Of a stretch of DNA of 64,000 nucleotides, positions 55,830-64,000 are shown in pieces; position 1 is the stretch's first letter, and each line of letters opens with the position of its first letter. The stretch is from positions 30,471-94,470 of the forward strand of contig NZ_JABBPC010000028.1 of NCBI RefSeq assembly GCF_012927485.1, written 5' to 3'. Position numbers and translations under genes: made by a program. The notes beneath the pieces are model-generated. The model was not told the DNA's origin. It saw nothing but the letters and a program-made list of their open reading frames with translations, and ran no database searches. The DNA is from Polaromonas sp. (lineage in GTDB: Bacteria; Pseudomonadota; Gammaproteobacteria; Burkholderiales; Burkholderiaceae_C).

Positions 55830-56734
55830 AAATAAAAGCAAACGGTATTGATATCGAGGTGGAAGACAGCGGACCAAGGCTGAATGAACAGGGCAAGGCT
55901 GGGCCTGCGGTGCTGCTGATCATGGGGCTGGGCATGCAGCTGATTGCCTGGCCTCCCGTCATGGTGCAGGCGCTGGTTGCAGCGGGTTTTCGCGTGGTGC
56001 GTTTTGACAATCGCGATGCCGGGTTAAGCCAGCACTTTGATCGTCTGGGCGCGCCCAAGCTGCTTTGGGCCGGCCTGAAATACCGTTTCGGCTGGCGTAT
56101 CACACCGCCTTACAGCCTCCGGGATATGGCGGCTGATGCGCTCGGGGTACTGGATGCGCTGCAGATTGATAGAGCGCATATTGTGGGCTTGAGCATGGGC
56201 GGCATGATCGCGCAACGGCTGGCCTTGATGGCGCCAGCACGGGTCCTGAGCCTGGTCAGCATCATGAGTTCCAGCGGTGCGCGCGGTCTTCCTGCCGCCA
56301 AACCAGAAGTCACGCGTCTCATGTTTAGCCGTCCGGCAGGCCGGGGGCTGCCGGCGGCGGTGGATCATTCAGTTAAATTGTTCAAGGCGATTGGCAGCCC
56401 CGGCTTTCCAATGGACGACGCGGATCTGCGCCAGCGTGTCAGCGCTGCTGCCGAACGGAGCCTTTACCCGCAAGGCATTCTGCGCCAGATGATCGCCATC
56501 ATGGCCGACAGCACACGCGCCGAAGCGCTGGCAGGCATTGCCGTGCCGACGCTGGTGGTGCACGGCAAGGCGGATCCGCTGGTGCCGTTTGCGTGCGGCG
56601 AAGATACGGCACGGCGCATCCCGGGTGCTCGGCTGGTCGGAATTGAAGGTATGGGCCACGATCTGCCCCCGGGCGCAGTGGACCGTTTGCTGCCGTTGTT
56701 GATTCCGCACTTCGACGCGGTCAGGCTGGAATGA
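55826..56734 (+). CDS. Alpha/beta hydrolase
   Basis: Hydrolase of 302 residues with oxyanion region LIMGLGMQLIAWP, nucleophile elbow GLSMGGMIAQ (Ser near residue 121), acid region VVHGKADPLVPF and terminal His in IEGMGHDLPP. The closest named groups are lipase/esterase or haloalkane-type families, but substrate is unknown. It overlaps yaaA by 4 bases, so both are on one transcript; queF follows after 24 bases. Confidence 0.9.
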   Translation: MKIKANGIDIEVEDSGPRLNEQGKAGPAVLLIMGLGMQLIAWPPVMVQALVAAGFRVVRFDNRDAGLSQHFDRLGAPKLLWAGLKYRFGWRITPPYSLRDMAADALGVLDALQIDRAHIVGLSMGGMIAQRLALMAPARVLSLVSIMSSSGARGLPAAKPEVTRLMFSRPAGRGLPAAVDHSVKLFKAIGSPGFPMDDADLRQRVSAAAERSLYPQGILRQMIAIMADSTRAEALAGIAVPTLVVHGKADPLVPFACGEDTARRIPGARLVGIEGMGHDLPPGAVDRLLPLLIPHFDAVRLE

Positions 56735-56758
56735 AATGGAACTGAAAGCGAATTTGAA

Positions 56759-57604
56759 ATGAACACTCCGGAACATTCCGAACTGGGCAAAGTTTCGGCG
56801 TATGTGGATCAATACGATGCCTCGCTGCTGTTTCCGATCTCGCGCGTGGGCAAGCGCCTGGAGCTCGGCGTGACCGGCACACCGCCATTTTTCGGTGCGG
56901 ATTTATGGACCGCGTTTGAGCTCAGTTGGCTCAACCTTCGCGGCAAGCCGCAGGTGGCGCTGGCGCACTTCACGGTACCCAGCGAAACCCCTAACATCGT
57001 AGAGAGCAAGTCCTTCAAGCTCTATCTGAACAGCTTCAACAACACGCGCATTGCGGACGTGGCCGAGGTGCAGGCGCGCCTTCGGGCCGACATCAGCGAA
57101 GCCGCATGGCGCGGGGCACCTCAAGCCTCGCAGGTCGGCGTGAAACTGCTGCTGCCCGAGATGTTTGACCGTGAGCCCGTGCATGAGCTCGATGGATTAA
57201 ACCTGGACCGGCTGGACCTGGAATGCACTCGTTACACGCCGGCACCCGACTTGCTGACCGCGGCGTTTGGCGAGCCCCCCGTGAGCGAGGTATTCACCAG
57301 CAACCTGCTGAAAAGCAATTGTCTGGTGACTGGGCAGCCGGACTGGGGCAGCGTGCAGATCAGCTACAGCGGCCCGCAGATCGAGCAGGCCGGCTTGCTG
57401 CAATACCTGGTGAGCTTTCGCAATCACCACGAGTTTCACGAACAATGCGTAGAGCGCATTTTTATGGACCTGTGGACGCGTTGCAAGCCAGCCAGGCTGT
57501 CCGTGTATGCGCGCTATACCCGCCGTGGCGGGCTGGACATCAGCCCGTTTCGCACCAGCTACCCGCAAGGCTTGCCCGCCAATATCCGCACGGCGCGTCA
57601 ATAA
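56759..57604 (+). CDS. queF: 7-cyano-7-deazaguanine reductase, bimodular
   Basis: Enzyme of 281 residues reducing preQ0 to preQ1 with NADPH for queuosine in tRNA. The size equals the two-module YqcD type. The catalytic Cys is in [20 protein letters not shown] near residue 187, and [19 protein letters not shown] motif ([17 protein letters not shown]) is the NADPH-binding QueF motif. It lies third after yaaA and the hydrolase and may share their transcript. Confidence 0.96.
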   Translation: MNTPEHSELGKVSAYVDQYDASLLFPISRVGKRLELGVTGTPPFFGADLWTAFELSWLNLRGKPQVALAHFTVPSETPNIVESKSFKLYLNSFNNTRIADVAEVQARLRADISEAAWRGAPQASQVGVKLLLPEMFDREPVHELDGLNLDRLDLECTRYTPAPDLLTAAFGEPPVSEVFTSNLLKSNCLVTGQPDWGSVQISYSGPQIEQAGLLQYLVSFRNHHEFHEQCVERIFMDLWTRCKPARLSVYARYTRRGGLDISPFRTSYPQGLPANIRTARQ

Positions 57605-57645
57605 CAGGCTGCAACTACCTCGGCAGTCATCGGGAGGCGTGTCGT

Positions 57646-59055
57646 CTATTGACCGATTTCGCGCAGCGGTTTACCCGCCATCAGATTGCTTTCGATCTGC
57701 TCCAGCGTCACCCCTTTCGTTTCCGGAATCAGCCAGAACGTGAGTCCGATAAAAACGACGTTGAGTGCGGCGTAGAGCCAGAACGTGTTGGCGTTGCCGA
57801 TGCCGTTGAGCAAGCTGAGGAAGGTAGCGCCGACGATCATGTTGCCGACCCAGTTGGTGAAGGTCGATGCACCGATGCCGAAGTCGCGGCCTTTGAGCGG
57901 CTGCACTTCTGAGCACAGGGTCCAGACCAGCGGACCGGCGGACATCGCGAAACCGGCGATGAAAATCAGCAGCATGCCGACTGTGAAGTACTGTTCGCCC
58001 TGGGTCTTGATGCCCAGGTGCATCATGGTGCCAACGATGCCCAGGCCAATCGCCATCACCACGAAGCCGAAGTAGAGAATCGGCTTGCGGCCGAGGCGAT
58101 CGACCAGGCCGATGGCGATAAAGGTGGCCAGCACATTGGTCAGGCCAACGATGGCGGTAAACCAAAGCTGTGCCTGCGTGTCATAACCCATGCTCTGGAA
58201 AATCTTGGGCGCGTAGTACAACACCACGTTCATGCCGGTGAACTGCTGCATCAGCTGCAGCAGCACGCCCAAGCCCACCGAACGGCGAAAATTCTTGTTT
58301 TGCTGAAATAGCTGCCAGCCCAGCTGCGGCTGCTTGAGTTGCGCCTCGATATCCGCAATCTCCTTCGCGACGATGGCTTCGTCACCCCGCAGGCGCTGCA
58401 GGATTTTTTTCGCCTCGTCCTTGTGACCCTGCATCATCAGCCAGCGCGGGCTGTCCGGCAGGAACAGCACGCCAAATAAGAACAGCACGCCGGGGATGGC
58501 GATGATGCCCAGCATCCAGCGCCAGCTGCCGCTGTAGCTGAAGGCGGTATCCGAAAGAAACGCCAGCAGAATGCCGATAGTGATCATCAGCTGATAGAGC
58601 GAGATCATCGAGCCGCGGATGCTTTGCGGCGCAACCTCCGCCAGATACAGCGGCGCGGTGAAGGTTGCGATGCCGATGGCCAGCCCGAGCACGATGCGCC
58701 CCATGATCAGCGTTTCGGGCGACCATGCGAAGCCGCACAGCAGTGAGCCGATGACGAAAAGGATCGCACCGATGATGAGCGACTTTTTTCGGCCCAGCGC
58801 AGACGACATCCGGGCCGCGCCGAGTGCGCCGATCGCGGCGCCAAGCATCATCGCGCTGACGATCCACTCGATGGTGCGGTCGTCGATGTTGAAGTCTTTC
58901 TGGATAAACTGCGTGGCGCCGGAGATGACGCCGATGTCCAGACCGAACATCAGTCCCGCGAGCGCCGCCAGAACGCAGGTAAAGATCACCGTCGTGCGCG
59001 CGATGGCCTGGGGTGATGCCTGGGACGAGGCCTGGGCTAGTACTGAACTGTTCAT
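57646..59055 (-). CDS. MFS sugar transporter (sugar porter family)
   Basis: Twelve-helix permease of 469 residues in the GalP/XylE/AraE group. Signatures are GLDIGVISGATQFIQ in helix 1, LGAARMSSALGRKKSLIIGA, GRIVLGLAIGIATFTAPLYL with PLYLAEVAP, PDSPRWLMMQGHKDEAKKIL and the second half repeat VDRLGRKPILYFGF and PETKGVTLEQIE. It should import a monosaccharide with protons. Which sugar is unknown because no catabolic genes are adjacent. It stands alone on the minus strand. Confidence 0.94.
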   Translation of the reverse strand: MNSSVLAQASSQASPQAIARTTVIFTCVLAALAGLMFGLDIGVISGATQFIQKDFNIDDRTIEWIVSAMMLGAAIGALGAARMSSALGRKKSLIIGAILFVIGSLLCGFAWSPETLIMGRIVLGLAIGIATFTAPLYLAEVAPQSIRGSMISLYQLMITIGILLAFLSDTAFSYSGSWRWMLGIIAIPGVLFLFGVLFLPDSPRWLMMQGHKDEAKKILQRLRGDEAIVAKEIADIEAQLKQPQLGWQLFQQNKNFRRSVGLGVLLQLMQQFTGMNVVLYYAPKIFQSMGYDTQAQLWFTAIVGLTNVLATFIAIGLVDRLGRKPILYFGFVVMAIGLGIVGTMMHLGIKTQGEQYFTVGMLLIFIAGFAMSAGPLVWTLCSEVQPLKGRDFGIGASTFTNWVGNMIVGATFLSLLNGIGNANTFWLYAALNVVFIGLTFWLIPETKGVTLEQIESNLMAGKPLREIGQ

Positions 59056-59211
59056 GGGGTGATTCCTGCTGACAGAAAGCGAAGTGGAACGTACGGCGGC
59101 GAGTCGTTGAGGCGATTATCGGGCGTCATCCGTCACGGAACGGCAGATCGGCAAAGTGCGGCGTGCGCAACCCCGTGAAAGGCGTTCGCTGCTTGTGTTT
59201 CTCTGTAGGAT

Positions 59212-60072
59212 TCAGAGATCAAACTCATTAAAGTTCTTGAGCGGCGCAAGCGCTGGAAAATGAGCGCTGCGCTTTTCCTTGAAGGCGGTCACTGCTTCGC
59301 CTACATGCCGGTTGCTCCATATTGCGCCTTGCAGCCAGCCCATTTGTTTCAGCGCCTCGTCCACCGAATGGTCACGCGCGTAGTGAATGGCCTGCTTGGT
59401 GCCCCAGATAGCCACTGGCGATTTTGCGGCAATCTCTTTGGCGCATTGCAACGCACCGGCGAGCATTGCTTCAGGCGAGTCGAACACCTCATTCACCAGG
59501 CCGTAAGCCAGTGCCTTGGCTGCGCTGAGCCTGCGACCGGTGTAAGCCAGCTCTTTAACCACGGCCAGCGGCATCAGCTTGGGCAGCCGCTGCAAGGTGC
59601 CTACGTCGGCCACCATGCCGATGTTGATTTCCTGAATGCAGAAAAAGGCGTCGGTCGTGGCATAGCGCAGGCAGCAGGCAGTCACCAGATCGACTGCGCC
59701 GCCAATGCAGCCGCCCTGAATCGCAGCGATCACCGGGATCCGCAAGGTTTCCAACTTGGTGAAGGTGCCCTGCATGTTGCTCAACAGGTCGAAAATCGCC
59801 GCTCGGCCTTCGGGGTTCTGATCGTCCATGGCAATGTCGGCGCCAAAGGTGTCGAGCGCCATGCCTGCGCTGAAATGCTTGCCAGTGCTGGAGATCAGCA
59901 GCACTCTGGCCTCGGCTGTTTTGTTGAGGTGCGTCAACGTGTCATCCAGTTCCCGCCAGAAGGTCGGGTCCATGCTGTTCATCGTCTGGGGGCGATTGAG
60001 CACCAGGTGCGCGATATAGTCGCTGGTGGTGAGGCTGAAGTACGTCAGGGAAGGGCTGGCGAGTGGATTCAT
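59212..60072 (-). CDS. Enoyl-CoA isomerase/hydratase, dienoyl-CoA isomerase-like
   Basis: Crotonase-fold protein of 286 residues. The region GGAVDLVTACCLRYATTDAF and IQEINIGMVADVGTLQRLPK matches delta3,5-delta2,4-dienoyl-CoA isomerase (ECH1): Asp128, Glu148 and Asp156 fall at the three catalytic acidic positions of that enzyme (Asp176, Glu196, Asp204 in rat). It would shift double bonds in oxidation of odd-position unsaturated acyl-CoA. The ATG at 60072 (MNPLASPS) is preferred to an in-frame start 150 bases further out. No other fatty-acid genes are adjacent. Confidence 0.87.
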   Translation of the reverse strand: MNPLASPSLTYFSLTTSDYIAHLVLNRPQTMNSMDPTFWRELDDTLTHLNKTAEARVLLISSTGKHFSAGMALDTFGADIAMDDQNPEGRAAIFDLLSNMQGTFTKLETLRIPVIAAIQGGCIGGAVDLVTACCLRYATTDAFFCIQEINIGMVADVGTLQRLPKLMPLAVVKELAYTGRRLSAAKALAYGLVNEVFDSPEAMLAGALQCAKEIAAKSPVAIWGTKQAIHYARDHSVDEALKQMGWLQGAIWSNRHVGEAVTAFKEKRSAHFPALAPLKNFNEFDL

Positions 60073-60298
60073 GGATGAACTGTAAATCAGCCCGGCTCGC
60101 AGTGCCAGTCGCCCCTGAGACGCAGTGCGCCACGCGCACCGGCCCGTCAATTTACATAAAGCTGCGGCGTGAAAACGTTCAGCAGGCACAGCGGATACAG
60201 GTCCAAGAGGCCTCCCATGCAACGGTGGGCAGACCGCCGATCCAGACCATGCGTCAAAACGCCAGCCGCTCCAGCGGGCGTAATAGCGGTGGATTGTT

Positions 60299-60958
60299 TT
60301 AGATCCGCCGGCGCCGTGGAACGACCGAGAGCTGAATCACGTTTTTGGCCGCAGTCGCGCCAATCGTGGCCTGCTGGGGCGAAACATCCACAATCTGATC
60401 GGCCTGCCAGACTTTGACCTGCGCGGCACCGTCCGGAAGATCTTCGAAGTTTGCCAAGCCTTCAGCGTTTGTTTTTACGGCCCATGGCGACTCGCTGGCG
60501 TAAACATATCCGCGCATGGAACCATGGATAAAGCAGCCTAGCAGGGTGGCACCCAGCACTCCGGATTTATCCAATGTCACGTCACTGAATTTGGCTGGCT
60601 TGCCTTCGGATTTGCCTTCCAGCCGTAACTCAAAGCCTATGTTCGTCGCGTTGAACTGGCCCATACCGGCAGGTGAAGAGCGTACATGGTGATCCCACGG
60701 GTCGTTATTAACAAAGCGGACCTTAGCGCCCACCGGCACCAAGGTGACGGCGGGAATGAACTGCATCTTTTCCTGGGTAATGGTGGCCTGCATCGGCAGG
60801 GGGTTCTTAGGCAATACCGCTTTGTTGAAGGGAATGACGACGACCACCGCATCCTGCACCGGCTTTCCCTCTTTATCCAATACGGAGACCACCAGGTTTC
60901 CGGCGGTTGCCAAGGCACAAACGGCTGATAGGGCTGCAAAAAGCAATTGTTTTTTCAT
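60299..60958 (-). CDS. Exported cupredoxin (methylamine utilization protein-like)
   Basis: Periplasmic protein of 219 residues with signal peptide (~1-19, ending ATA-G) and a plastocyanin-like domain. The type 1 copper ligands can be placed: His91 in WDHHVRS, then Cys142, His145 and Met148 in LGCFIHGSMRGYV (the CxxHxxM pattern). A second domain follows (~155-219). It is annotated in relatives as a methylamine-utilization protein but no mau genes are here. It lies 53 bases downstream of the truncated haemoglobin on the same strand. Confidence 0.85.
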   Translation of the reverse strand: MKKQLLFAALSAVCALATAGNLVVSVLDKEGKPVQDAVVVVIPFNKAVLPKNPLPMQATITQEKMQFIPAVTLVPVGAKVRFVNNDPWDHHVRSSPAGMGQFNATNIGFELRLEGKSEGKPAKFSDVTLDKSGVLGATLLGCFIHGSMRGYVYASESPWAVKTNAEGLANFEDLPDGAAQVKVWQADQIVDVSPQQATIGATAAKNVIQLSVVPRRRRI

Positions 60959-61011
60959 GGCTTATTTCGATTCGATGGTGAAGTCGGGCAGGCGCATCCT
61001 CTCCATGCAAC

Positions 61012-61455
61012 TTACTTGGGCGTGATGATGTCGCGGTTCATCGGTGCCAGCAAAGCCAGCATTTGATTTTGCTTTGTGAACGGAATGTCTTTGGCGTCCA
61101 TGCTTTGCTGCAGCACTTCCACCAGTGCATGGAAGTCGGACTTTTTGATGTCGAGGTTAGCGTGCGAGCTTTTCATGTCAGCGCCTTTGTACTCGCAAGG
61201 ACCGCCGCCCAGTGCGCACAATTGGTCAACAAGCTGCTCCTTGATGCGCTGATGGTTGGCGGGCTGGAAGTGAGGGCCCGTGCGGGGGTCGGCCAGCAAC
61301 CGAATCATAAAGTCGTCCATCAATGAAACAAGCCCGGCTTTCTCGCCGAAGGCCTTGTACAGCTGGTCGTCTTTGGGTGCCATTTGTGCAAATGAGACAC
61401 CGGCCATCAGCAAGGAAGACGCGACGAGTGCAATAGAGATGAGAGATTTCTTCAT
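61012..61455 (-). CDS. Exported truncated haemoglobin, group 1 type
   Basis: Protein of 147 residues with a clear signal peptide (~1-23, ending SFA-Q), then a group 1 truncated haemoglobin. The proximal His98 lies in MKSSHANLDIKKSDF and the GGGPCEYKGADM loop is conserved. In the B helix (LMDDFMIRLLADPR) the usual Tyr at B10 appears as Met50. Cys80 and Cys87 could form a disulfide in the periplasm. Secreted truncated haemoglobins are uncommon; most are cytosolic. It lies between the DUF3034 gene and the cupredoxin gene. Confidence 0.88.
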   Translation of the reverse strand: MKKSLISIALVASSLLMAGVSFAQMAPKDDQLYKAFGEKAGLVSLMDDFMIRLLADPRTGPHFQPANHQRIKEQLVDQLCALGGGPCEYKGADMKSSHANLDIKKSDFHALVEVLQQSMDAKDIPFTKQNQMLALLAPMNRDIITPK

Positions 61456-61512
61456 GTTAATTCCTTCGAAATGATGTTGATAGGCAGGTCAATATTGAAA
61501 GTTGAAGGCGGC

Positions 61513-62433
61513 TTAAAAAGCCACCTGCGCCGATAAGTAGTAGCCGGTTTGTTTGCGATTGGCCGTGGTGGCCGGTACGATCACGCCCAGATCTACATAC
61601 GCCAGCGTCAGCGAGAAGTTTTTGCTCGGTGCCCAGGCGATAAAGAGGTCTTTCCAATCTTCCGAACGCAACCCGTTACCCAGGCCCGCTGCTTTGCCGG
61701 CGGTTTCCAGCTTGTTGCGCATCATCCGGTACTCGGCACCGACAGCTACGTTTTTGCTAATCAGATAGGCCGCAGAAAATTCGGGTTGCAGGCTGTATTT
61801 GTTTTCATCCCCGCCCAGCGTGGCGCCATAACCTAGCAAGCCGTTCTGGTTGGCTTTAGTGGCGCGCAATGTGCCGTTGAGTAGGAGGCTTTGGCCGAGG
61901 AAAAGCTTGGTAGCGCTGACATAGAAATCAGTGCCATTGCGTTTGGCACCCAACGCGTCGAGCGTGCCGTCCAGACCGGTCGATCCCAATGTTTTATATT
62001 GCACGCCCACCGCCACTTGCGGCATCAGGGTGTCGCTGTCGAGCACGGCATCGCCGAGAACGCGTACCTTGGCACCCAAGATAGTTTGCTTCAGGTGCAG
62101 GCCTGGCAAACCGAGGGCCGTGCCGGTACCGCGGGTGTTCAAGTCCTGCTGCGCAATGGAGAGCTCATAGCGGTCGTGGATTCCAATTGCGGCGCCATAG
62201 ATGTTCAACCCATAGTCTTTCGTGCCGACGTTGGTGAAATAAGCGGTACCGCCGATTTCGCCGTCCGTGGCGTTGCTACCAATGACCGCCCAGGGGGTAA
62301 GCCCTCCGCCGGCAGCGCCTTCAATCGTGCTGACACCGCCGGTCAAAAGTAATTTTCCCGTATCGGCTTGTGCGCCCGCGCAGAACACAGCGGCAGAGGC
62401 CGCAATCAGAGTGGTCGCAAACTTTTTATTCAT
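61513..62433 (-). CDS. DUF3034 outer-membrane-like protein
   Basis: Protein of 306 residues with signal peptide (~1-23, ending AQA-D) and alternating beta-strand sequence ending in an aromatic residue (LSAQVAF), as in outer membrane beta-barrels. It matches DUF3034: TGKLLLTGGVSTIEGAAGGG and LNIYGAAIGIHDRYELS are typical. Function unknown. It is first in the DUF3034, haemoglobin, cupredoxin run on the minus strand and faces the cytochrome c gene. Confidence 0.9.
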   Translation of the reverse strand: MNKKFATTLIAASAAVFCAGAQADTGKLLLTGGVSTIEGAAGGGLTPWAVIGSNATDGEIGGTAYFTNVGTKDYGLNIYGAAIGIHDRYELSIAQQDLNTRGTGTALGLPGLHLKQTILGAKVRVLGDAVLDSDTLMPQVAVGVQYKTLGSTGLDGTLDALGAKRNGTDFYVSATKLFLGQSLLLNGTLRATKANQNGLLGYGATLGGDENKYSLQPEFSAAYLISKNVAVGAEYRMMRNKLETAGKAAGLGNGLRSEDWKDLFIAWAPSKNFSLTLAYVDLGVIVPATTANRKQTGYYLSAQVAF

Positions 62434-62624
62434 GGAAATCCTGCTTGGTTGGTGGTGAGGCTGAAACGTATGTAATTAGATGTGTACTAACCATACGGAT
62501 CAGAAACGCAGTCGGATTCAATTAATCTGCGTGTTTGCTGGTTCAGCCGGCATTTTTTTTCGGCGGAAGAATGAATCCGCTCTGAAACATCTGACGTATT
62601 GCACAACAGGAGCTTACAAATTAA

Positions 62625-63119
62625 ATGCAAGTAGTACGTGAGAAAACTTTTGTGCCAGCAAGGTGTGAGCCCGGTCTATTTGTTTTAACTAGCCAGATAA
62701 AGGGGGAGAGGAGGGAGGGAAGCGTGGTTGGGGCGGTCCTGCTGGGCTTGTCTCTACTCCTCGGCGGGACCCTGGCAGCGGCCCAAACAGCGCCGCCCCG
62801 GGAATGGCACACCCCGTCTGCGGGCAACGTGGCACGCGGAATGGCCCTGTATCAGGACCGTTGCACAGCATGCCACGCAGTCGACAGTAACAAGATCGGT
62901 CCAGCGCATCGCGGCGTCATGGGCCGGCGCGTTGGAAGCTTGGCGGGCTATACCTATTCGGTGGAGCTGGCTCGGTCGCGTCTGCGCTGGACGCCCCAGA
63001 CCCTCAATACGTGGCTGGAAGATCCTGAGGAACTGGTACCAGGGCAACGCATGGGCTTTCAGGTGGAAGAGGCACAGGAGCGGGCCGACCTGATTGCTTA
63101 CCTTGCCACGCTCAAGTAG
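62625..63119 (+). CDS. Exported c-type cytochrome
   Basis: Monoheme cytochrome c of class I. The haem motif CTACH lies in the DRCTACHAVDSNKIGP region and Met ligand in GQRMGFQVEEA, with LxIAYLATLK at the end. A signal segment VVGAVLLGLSLLLGG precedes AAAQ. Start is uncertain: the ATG at 62625 has CAGGAG about 12 bases upstream, while a GTG at 62724 has a nearer GGAGGG site but a signal peptide with no positive charge. It is divergent from the DUF3034 run, 191 bases apart. Confidence 0.85.
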   Translation: MQVVREKTFVPARCEPGLFVLTSQIKGERREGSVVGAVLLGLSLLLGGTLAAAQTAPPREWHTPSAGNVARGMALYQDRCTACHAVDSNKIGPAHRGVMGRRVGSLAGYTYSVELARSRLRWTPQTLNTWLEDPEELVPGQRMGFQVEEAQERADLIAYLATLK

Positions 63120-63141
63120 CCGGCTCGCCCGGATGAGACGT

Positions 63142-64000
63142 CTAGAAGAGTTGATCGGATGCTATTGATTCTGTAGCATTTGACGCAGGCGATGATTGAG
63201 CAAGGGATCTGCTTTTTCCATTTCCCGGCTCTTCGCCTGCCTTGATTAGCGTGGCAGCGCGAACCCCCAGCAAACGCAGTCGCTTGTCCAGCGGCACTCG
63301 TTTCAAGCACTGGCCGGCCACTTGCCGGATGGTTCTGGCATCGGCGGTGAAGTGCTCAAGTGTCTGATCGCGCGTCACGCTCTTGAAGTCGTCATAGCGC
63401 AACTTGATGCCAATTGTTCGCCCCACGTAGCCCTTGCGCTGCAGGTCGGCCGCCACCTGCTCGCACAACCGCGTAAAAATTGCACTCAGCTCCGCCTTGT
63501 TGTGCACCGCATGCAGGTCGCGGTCAAAAGTGGTTTCTCGACTCATGCTGACGGGCTCGCTCTCGGTGACCACGGGCCGCTCATCGCGGCCCCAGGCCGC
63601 TTCATGCATCCAGGCGCCGGTGGCTTTGCCAAAGTGGGTGATCAGCCATCCTCGGTCCTGCGCGGCCAGTTCGCCGATGGTGTTGACTTGCAGGCTGGCC
63701 AGTCTTTCGCCGGCTTTGGGGCCAATTCCGTTGATCTTGCGGCAGTGAAGCGGCCAGATTTTGGCTTGCAGGTCTGCTTCGTAAATGATGGAGATTCCAT
63801 TCGGCTTGTTGAACTCGCTCGACATCTTGGCAAGCAGCTTGTTGGGAGCCACGCCGACTGAGCAGGTCAGCCCCGTCTTGTTGAAGATGCTTTTCTGAAT
63901 CAGGCGGGCCAGTACCCGGCCGCCCTCACGCTGGCCTCCGGGTACCTCGGTGAAGTCGACGTACACCTCGTCCACGCCGCGATCCTGCATCAGTGGCGCA
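63142..64000 (-). CDS. dinB: DNA polymerase IV, 5' end outside window
   Basis: Y-family translesion polymerase. About 286 codons are visible; the N-terminal finger/palm portion with the first metal motif lies beyond base 64000 (reading continues as APLMQDRGVDEVY). Seen: VDEVYVDFTEV with catalytic acidic residues, LTCSVGVAPNKLLAKMSSEF, the helix-hairpin-helix KINGIGPKAGERL and the little-finger domain to the C-terminus. The usual C-terminal beta-clamp-binding peptide may be the final SDQLF. It converges on the cytochrome c gene. Confidence 0.95.
   Translation of the reverse strand, partial: APLMQDRGVDEVYVDFTEVPGGQREGGRVLARLIQKSIFNKTGLTCSVGVAPNKLLAKMSSEFNKPNGISIIYEADLQAKIWPLHCRKINGIGPKAGERLASLQVNTIGELAAQDRGWLITHFGKATGAWMHEAAWGRDERPVVTESEPVSMSRETTFDRDLHAVHNKAELSAIFTRLCEQVAADLQRKGYVGRTIGIKLRYDDFKSVTRDQTLEHFTADARTIRQVAGQCLKRVPLDKRLRLLGVRAATLIKAGEEPGNGKSRSLAQSSPASNATESIASDQLF

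Overview
This window reads as a chromosomal segment of a Burkholderiales betaproteobacterium, most like the Rhodoferax/Polaromonas side of the Comamonadaceae. The reasons are protein flavour (ubiE/Tim44-like/ubiJ/ubiB order, DUF3683-type dehydrogenase, DUF3034, bimodular QueF, PabB-PabC fusion), moderately high GC, and a short palindrome (GCTATT-5 nt-AATAGC) that occurs twice between genes. The genus is inferred from recall, not from a search. The left end cuts a large dehydrogenase gene and the right end cuts dinB. I see no rRNA, CRISPR array, intact insertion sequence or prophage.

Layout: (1) 1-4.1 kb: FAD/Fe-S dehydrogenase, HIT protein, DUF971 protein. (2) 4.2-9.5 kb: ubiquinone run ubiE, Tim44-like, ubiJ, ubiB, then FmdB and DUF502 proteins. 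(3) 9.5-16.3 kb: aspS, nudB, clsB, folE directly followed by a BLUF blue-light sensor, an EamA transporter and a DUF429 protein that appears to start on ATT. (4) 16.4-25.4 kb: a secreted nuclease, then an envelope-stress style island: two BON lipoproteins, a ferritin-like protein, a holin-like YqjE protein, a DUF883 (ElaB/YqjD) protein, a 54-aa DUF1328 protein, a CHASE3 histidine kinase, a NarL-type regulator, a stand-alone receiver and an AsmA protein. (5) 25.5-31.7 kb: moeB, ctpA, gpmA on the minus strand; rhodanese, grxC, secB, gpsA on the plus strand; a small cupin. (6) 31.7-42.5 kb: a cofactor supercluster with pantothenate (panC, panB, panD), biotin (bioB, bioF, bioD, bioA), NAD (nadC, nadA) and a fused pabBC for p-aminobenzoate. 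(7) 42.5-44.9 kb: an AT-richer accessory pocket with an unknown lipoprotein, a broken flavoprotein N-terminus and a cupin, ending at tRNA-Leu(CAA). (8) 45.0-52.2 kb: cysM, tusA-like, galU, valS, a DUF2783 protein and an FAD aromatic-ring monooxygenase. (9) 52.5-57.6 kb: rubrerythrin, Fe-S/CCG oxidoreductase and DUF3501 as one module, followed by yaaA, an alpha/beta hydrolase and queF. (10) 57.6-64 kb: sugar MFS transporter, dienoyl-CoA isomerase-like protein, an exported set (cupredoxin, truncated haemoglobin, DUF3034 protein) facing an exported cytochrome c, then dinB.

Functional themes: quinone and folate biosynthesis on the left, envelope-stress signalling in the second quarter, vitamin synthesis in the middle and oxidative/redox protection on the right. 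The best candidates for under-described systems are the three-protein signalling/stress island with a recurring upstream ACTTGAAA element, the rubrerythrin/Fe-S/DUF3501 module beside yaaA, and the exported haemoglobin/cupredoxin/DUF3034/cytochrome c cluster.
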